The notes beneath the pieces were generated by a model that searched no databases, was not told the DNA's origin, and saw nothing but the letters and a program-made list of their open reading frames with translations. A DNA stretch of 64,000 nucleotides from JANNWF01 sp038205755. Lineage in GTDB: Bacteria; Pseudomonadota; Gammaproteobacteria; Xanthomonadales; Xanthomonadaceae. The stretch spans positions 25,014-89,013 of the forward strand of contig JBBRBN010000004.1 of NCBI GenBank assembly GCA_038205755.1. The letters run 5' to 3'. The translations under genes were made by a program, and so were the position numbers. Positions 59,890-64,000 of this stretch are shown here, in pieces; the stretch's first letter is position 1, and each line of letters starts with the position of its first letter.

Positions 59890-62052
59890 ATGAAGAAGCC
59901 GCTTGCCGTGGCGCTTGCCCTCACGCTGGGAACACTCGCCGGTTGCGGCGCCTCGCCGCCTCCGCCGGCGGCCGAAACCAAGGTTGCCGAGCCTGCCAAG
60001 GTGGAGCAGGTCAACCCGTTCTTCACGCCCAGCAGCCTGCAGTATGGCTACCCGCAGTTCGACCAGATCACCGACGAGCACTTCGCGCCGGCGCTGCAGC
60101 GCGGCATGGCCGACCAGCTGGTCGAGGTCCAGGCGATTGCCGACAGCTCCGAGCCACCGACCTTCGAAAACACGGTCGTCGCGATGGAACGTTCTGGCCG
60201 CATTCTGAATCGGGTGTCTTCGGTGTTCTTCAATCTGGCCGGAGCCGATACCAATGACAAGCGCCAGGCCATCCAGGCCGACAGCGCGCCAAAGCTGGCG
60301 GCGCACGCCGACGCCATTGCTCTGAACGGCAAGCTTTTCGAGCGCATCAAGACGCTGCACGCGGGGCGCGCACAACTCGGTCTCGATGCCGAATCGCTGC
60401 GCCTGCTGGAGCGTTACCACACCGACTTTGTTCGGGCCGGCGCGCAGCTGGACGAGGCCCAGAAGGAGCAGCTCAAGGCCATGAACGCCGAGCTGGCGAC
60501 CTTGCAGACGACGTTCAGCCAAAACGTGCTGCGTGAGGTCAACGCGTCGGCCGTGCTGTTTGACAGCGCTGACCCGCTGGCCGGGCTGAGCGAAGCCGAA
60601 ATCAATGCCGCTGCCAGCGCCGCCAAGGCTGCCGGCAGCGAAGGCAAGTTTCTGATCGCGCTGCAGAACACGTCCGGACAGCCGCCACTTACCAACCTCA
60701 CCAACCGCGCCAGCCGCCAACGCATCCTTGAGGCTTCGCTGGTCCGCGGCAGCCGTGGCGGCGAGTTCGACAATCGTGAGGTGCTGGCCCGCGTGGTCAA
60801 GCTGCGCGCCGAGCGGGCCAAGCTGCTCGGCTACGCCAGCCATGCTGCCTATACCCTCGAAGACGCCACCGCGGCCACGCCCGAGGCGGTCAACGCCATG
60901 CTGTCGAAGCTGGCGCCGGCAGCGGTCGCCAACGCGCGTCGCGAGGCCGCCGACATGCAGGCGCTGATCGACAAGGAAAACGGCGGATTCCAGCTTGCTG
61001 CGTGGGACTGGGATTTCTACGCCAACAAGGTGCGGCAGGAGCGCTACAGCTTTGACGAAGGCCAGCTGCGTCCCTACTTCGAGCTCAACAATGTGTTGGA
61101 GAACGGCGTGTTCTTCGCCGCCAACCAGCTCTATGGCCTGACCTTCAAGCCGCGCCCGGACCTGCCGGTCTACCATCCGGATGCGCGCGCCTGGGAAGTG
61201 TTTGATGCCGATGGCAGTTCGCTGACGCTGTTCGTCGGCGACTTCTACGCCCGCCCGTCCAAGCGTGGCGGTGCCTGGATGAATGCCTATGTCCGCCAGA
61301 GCGGGCTGCTGGAGGAAACGCCGGTGGTGGCCAACCACCAGAACATCCCTAAGCCGCCCGACGGGCAGCCGACGCTGATGACGTTTGACGAAGTCACCAC
61401 CATGTTTCACGAGTTTGGCCATGCGCTGCACGGCATGTTCTCGAACGTGAAGTACCCGCGCTTCTCAGGGACCTCGGTGCCGCGCGATTTCGTCGAGTAT
61501 CCGTCGCAGGTCAACGAGATGTGGGCAACCTGGCCGACCGTGCTGGCCAACTACGCCAAGCACCATGAAACCGGTGAGCCGATTCCGCAGGCGTTGCTCG
61601 ACAAGGTGATTGCTGCCGAGCAGTTCAACCAGGGCTTCGCCAGCACCGAGTACCTGGCGGCATCGATCCTCGACCAGTCGCTGCATCAACTCAGCCCCGA
61701 GCAGGTGCCGACCGACGTCATCGCCTTTGAAGCGGAAGCGCTGAAGAAGGCCGGTCTGGACTACCCGCTGGTCCCGCCGCGCTATCGCTCGACCTACTTC
61801 TCGCACATCGTCGGCGGCTATTCGGCCGGCTACTACTCCTACATCTGGAGCGAAGTGCTGGATGCCGACAGCGTGAAGTGGATGCTGGACAACGGCGGGC
61901 TGACGCGTGCCAATGGTGACCACTTCCGCGCCACCCTGCTGTCGCGCGGCGGCAGTGCCGACGCGATGCAGCTGTTCCGCGACTTTGCCGGTCGCGATCC
62001 GGACATCACGCCGCTGCTGAAGCGCCGCGGGTTCGATTCAGGCGCGGAATAG
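59890..62052 (+). CDS. dcp: M3 family metallopeptidase (Dcp/oligopeptidase-type), lipoprotein
   Basis: 720 residues with a lipobox (TLAGCGAS, Cys ~19). Peptidase M3 features: zinc motif HEFGHALHGMFS with TMF before it, GTSVPRDFVEYPSQVNEMW, LLEETPVVANHQNIPKP, YSAGYYSYIWSEVLDAD. It cleaves oligopeptides in the periplasm. The exact specificity (dipeptidyl carboxypeptidase against oligopeptidase A) is not resolved, so the symbol is tentative. Convergent with hemE. Confidence 0.93.
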   Translation: MKKPLAVALALTLGTLAGCGASPPPPAAETKVAEPAKVEQVNPFFTPSSLQYGYPQFDQITDEHFAPALQRGMADQLVEVQAIADSSEPPTFENTVVAMERSGRILNRVSSVFFNLAGADTNDKRQAIQADSAPKLAAHADAIALNGKLFERIKTLHAGRAQLGLDAESLRLLERYHTDFVRAGAQLDEAQKEQLKAMNAELATLQTTFSQNVLREVNASAVLFDSADPLAGLSEAEINAAASAAKAAGSEGKFLIALQNTSGQPPLTNLTNRASRQRILEASLVRGSRGGEFDNREVLARVVKLRAERAKLLGYASHAAYTLEDATAATPEAVNAMLSKLAPAAVANARREAADMQALIDKENGGFQLAAWDWDFYANKVRQERYSFDEGQLRPYFELNNVLENGVFFAANQLYGLTFKPRPDLPVYHPDARAWEVFDADGSSLTLFVGDFYARPSKRGGAWMNAYVRQSGLLEETPVVANHQNIPKPPDGQPTLMTFDEVTTMFHEFGHALHGMFSNVKYPRFSGTSVPRDFVEYPSQVNEMWATWPTVLANYAKHHETGEPIPQALLDKVIAAEQFNQGFASTEYLAASILDQSLHQLSPEQVPTDVIAFEAEALKKAGLDYPLVPPRYRSTYFSHIVGGYSAGYYSYIWSEVLDADSVKWMLDNGGLTRANGDHFRATLLSRGGSADAMQLFRDFAGRDPDITPLLKRRGFDSGAE

Positions 62053-62062
62053 GCACATCCAG

Positions 62063-62092
62063 CCGATCCGCCGGCGTCTGCCGGCGGATCGG
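62063..62092. terminator. Strong hairpin between convergent M3 peptidase and hemE
   Basis: ccgatccgccggc-gtct-gccggcggatcgg, a perfect 13-bp stem with a 4-nt loop. No T tract on either side, so termination would be Rho-aided or bidirectional. Confidence 0.5.
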
Positions 62093-62164
62093 GTCACGTG
62101 CGGTCCAACCGGTGAGCCAAGCAGGCTTGGCCCGCCAGGTGGCGCACCGACGCCCGGCTGTGAA

Positions 62165-63232
62165 TCAGCCGCCGGCGTGGATCGGCGCGCTGAACTCGTG
62201 CACTGCATCGACCAGCGCACCGACGTGCTCGGGCTTGATGTCGGGCGTGACGCCATGGCCGAGATTGAAAACGTGGCCGGGACCGGTCCCATAGCTGGCC
62301 AAGGTTGCGTGCACCTCGCGACGGATCGCTTCGATCGGCGCGTGCAGCACGGTGGGGTCGAGGTTGCCCTGCAGCGCGACCCGGCCACCGGTGCGACGGC
62401 GGGCTTCGTCCAGCGTCACCAGCCAGTCGACACCAACCGCCTCGGTGCCGCTGGCGGCGAGGTCCTCCAGATACGCGGCATTGCCCTTGCCGAACAGGAT
62501 CAGCGGCGTGCGCTCAGCGCCCTCGCCGCGCGGCAGCGCCTGCGCAATACGGGTCAGGTAGCGCAGCGAGAACTCGCGGTACAGCCGCGGTGACAGTACG
62601 CCACCCCAGGTGTCAAACACCTGCAGCGCTTGGGCGCCGGCCGCGCGCTGCGCAGCCAGGTAGGCGATCACGGCGTCGGTGGTCACCTCAAGCAGCTGGT
62701 GCAGAAGGGCCGGATCGCTGTAGGCCATCGACTTGATGCGCGCAAAGTTGTCGCTGCCACCGCCCTCGATCATGTAGCAGGCCAGCGTCCACGGGCTGCC
62801 GGAAAAGCCGATCAGCGGCACCCGCTCATTGAGCTCGCGTCGAATCAGCCGCACCGCGTCCATGACGTAGCGCAGCTCGGTTTCCATGTCAGGTACCGCG
62901 AGCCGTTCGATGTCGGCGCGGCAGCGAATGGGGCGCTCGAAGCGCGGCCCCTCGCCGTCGGCGAAGTACAGGCCAAGGCCCATCGCATCGGGCACGGTGA
63001 GGATGTCGGAAAACAGGATGGCGGCATCCAGCGCGAACCGGTCCAAAGGCTGCAGAGTGACCTCGCAGGCCAGCTCCGGGGTCTTGGCCAGCGCAAGGAA
63101 GCTGCCGGCCCGGGCCCGCGTGGCGAGGTATTCGGGCAGGTAGCGGCCCGCTTGCCGCATGATCCAGACAGGTGTCGCGTCTACCGGCTCGCGACGCAGC
63201 GCGCGCAGGAAGCGGTCATTTTTGGCAGGCAA
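62165..63232 (-). CDS. hemE: Uroporphyrinogen decarboxylase
   Basis: Converts uroporphyrinogen III to coproporphyrinogen III in heme synthesis. 355 residues: LKNDRFLRALRREPVDATPVWIMRQAGRYLPEY at the N terminus (here PAKNDRFLRAL), SDILTVPDAMGLGL, GFSGSPWTLACYMIEGG and LQGNLDPTVLHAP. No ATG fits. I chose TTG 63232 because GGAG lies eight bases upstream. TTG 63238 is too close to it. Downstream of the WGR gene, probably co-transcribed with aroB. Confidence 0.95.
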   Translation of the reverse strand: MPAKNDRFLRALRREPVDATPVWIMRQAGRYLPEYLATRARAGSFLALAKTPELACEVTLQPLDRFALDAAILFSDILTVPDAMGLGLYFADGEGPRFERPIRCRADIERLAVPDMETELRYVMDAVRLIRRELNERVPLIGFSGSPWTLACYMIEGGGSDNFARIKSMAYSDPALLHQLLEVTTDAVIAYLAAQRAAGAQALQVFDTWGGVLSPRLYREFSLRYLTRIAQALPRGEGAERTPLILFGKGNAAYLEDLAASGTEAVGVDWLVTLDEARRRTGGRVALQGNLDPTVLHAPIEAIRREVHATLASYGTGPGHVFNLGHGVTPDIKPEHVGALVDAVHEFSAPIHAGG

Positions 63233-63290
63233 AGGCAAGTCTCCGGGTTGGCGCGCGCTGTGGCACTGGTCGCATGCGCGCGGCAGATGA

Positions 63291-63545
63291 TCAACGATGG
63301 CCGTCGACGCCTTGGGCGAACATGACATGGAAGCCGCGCTTGACCTGACTGTCGCGGGCGCTGGCCAGCGCCTGGACGGCGTCGTCGCGATCAAGGAACA
63401 GCTCACGTTTGGCCGAGTTGCGACCGCCCGGCTGACCCCATTCACGCAGCAGCACCCAGCCGCCCAGCAAGTCCTGCTGCAGGCTGATCGAGTAAAACCG
63501 CGGCTGCTCGCCGGCGACCGGCCGCTGCTGGAGGTAGATACGCAT
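63291..63545 (-). CDS. Small WGR domain protein
   Basis: 84 residues consisting of little more than a WGR domain: RFYSISLQQDLLGGWVLLREWGQPGGRNSAKRELF contains W-x-L-x-x-x-W-G-x-x-G-R. WGR domains occur in PARPs and MolR-like proteins and may bind nucleic acids. Between aroB and hemE on the same strand, 58 bp before hemE. Confidence 0.85.
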   Translation of the reverse strand: MRIYLQQRPVAGEQPRFYSISLQQDLLGGWVLLREWGQPGGRNSAKRELFLDRDDAVQALASARDSQVKRGFHVMFAQGVDGHR

Positions 63546-63658
63546 ACCCCTAGTTTACGTGGCGCCAGGCGTCTTCCGTCAGAGCCTGTGCAAAATCCGA
63601 ACGCCGTGCCGGAGAAGTGCGCAGACCGGCGCATCAGGCGGCCGGCTTTTTAACGTTC

Positions 63659-64000
63659 TCAGTCGCCGAGTACGTCGAGAATTGCCGCCTCCGGCACGCC
63701 GTCGACGATCTCGGCGGCGCCGATGGCGCGCCAGAGGATCAGCCGGAGGCGTCCCGATTGGGCTTTCTTGTCGAGCTGCATCGCCGCCACCAGCTGCTGT
63801 GGTGATAGGCCGGCAGGCACGCGCGTGGGTAGACCGAGTCGCTGCAGCAGGCGCACCAGCCGCTCAGCGTCGGACGAAGGTGCCAGATCGAGCGACGCTG
63901 ACAGCCGCGCCGCGCAAACCATGCCAATGGCCACCGCTTCGCCGTGCAGCACGCTGCCAAAGCCCGACTCGACCTCGATGGCGTGCCCGAAGGTGTGGCC
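63659..64000 (-). CDS. aroB: 3-dehydroquinate synthase, C-terminal fragment (cut by window edge)
   Basis: The last ~113 codons of AroB, the second shikimate-pathway enzyme. Visible are the metal- and substrate-binding GHTFGHAIE at the window edge, GSVLHGEAVAIGMVCAARLS, LPTRVPAGLSPQQLVAAMQLDKKAQSGRLRLILWRAIGAA and the final ILDVLGD. The start lies beyond the window. Upstream of the WGR-hemE genes on the minus strand. Confidence 0.93.
   Translation of the reverse strand, partial: GHTFGHAIEVESGFGSVLHGEAVAIGMVCAARLSASLDLAPSSDAERLVRLLQRLGLPTRVPAGLSPQQLVAAMQLDKKAQSGRLRLILWRAIGAAEIVDGVPEAAILDVLGD

Noticed and set aside
59731..61431. Long minus-strand frame of 566 codons opposite the M3 peptidase gene
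   Set aside because: Shadow of the peptidase coding strand, with no recognisable motif.
1..64000. tRNA, rRNA, CRISPR arrays, intact insertion sequences, phage genes, toxin-antitoxin pairs
   Set aside because: I looked for cloverleaf TTCGA-type arms, regularly spaced repeats, transposase or integrase motifs and small paired genes, and found none I could support.

Overview
The window is GC-rich chromosomal DNA of a gammaproteobacterium, most likely of the order Xanthomonadales (Lysobacterales), perhaps Rhodanobacteraceae-like. This placement is an inference. It rests on the cox cluster layout, a GTP-type PEP carboxykinase, a SAM-I riboswitch in front of metX-metB, the aroB-(WGR)-hemE order and the general codon style. 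I saw no rRNA, tRNA, CRISPR array, prophage or intact insertion sequence. It reads as a densely packed core chromosome segment with a few repeat remnants.

Layout. 1-1765: the 3' end of tamB and a YbaY-type lipoprotein. 2154-10643: a complete aa3 cytochrome c oxidase locus with DUF2244, coxB, coxA, a 39-residue membrane protein, ctaG, coxC, a divergent twin-TM protein, SURF1, a short Sco-like protein, ctaA and ctaB. 10644-11506: a gap without a supportable gene. 11507-16607 (minus strand): an SDR oxidoreductase, a secreted M28 peptidase, dnaG, yqeY and rpsU. 16749-19629: tsaD, folB, a short folK-like gene, an inverted-repeat element and a pteridine reductase. 19709-22881: an MscS channel, a MidA-like methyltransferase and a DUF4442 protein. 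22954-27039: fadE and an alpha/beta hydrolase, divergent from a TetR regulator with a palindromic operator between them. 27345-31316: pckG, then an ECF sigma / anti-sigma / DUF4097 operon. 31709-38908: an envelope protein, a GAF-GAF-GGDEF-EAL protein, hslO, mtgA and a glycosyltransferase. 38877-42753: a CBS protein, a second ECF sigma / anti-sigma pair, a hemolysin III-like protein and prfC. 42860-46727: a phytase-like lipoprotein, then the SAM-I riboswitch with metX and metB. 46755-51415: a MASE1-GGDEF-EAL protein, sdaA, a glutaredoxin-like protein and a methyltransferase. 51520-56190: an overlapping five-gene operon GTPase-YceI-cytochrome b561-YceI-GTPase. 56267-64000: a hybrid sensor kinase, an M3 peptidase, hemE, a WGR protein and partial aroB.

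How the genes work together. The first 10 kb builds and hemylates an aa3 terminal oxidase. tsaD-folB-folK-like-folM group tRNA modification with folate synthesis. The TetR-fadE-hydrolase unit looks like a locally controlled fatty-acid degradation module. metX-metB is a SAM-sensing methionine unit.

The best candidate for something undescribed is the overlapping operon at 51520-56190. A known pair (b561 plus YceI) is doubled in its YceI component and bracketed by two different Era-like GTPases with DUF697-like hydrophobic tails.
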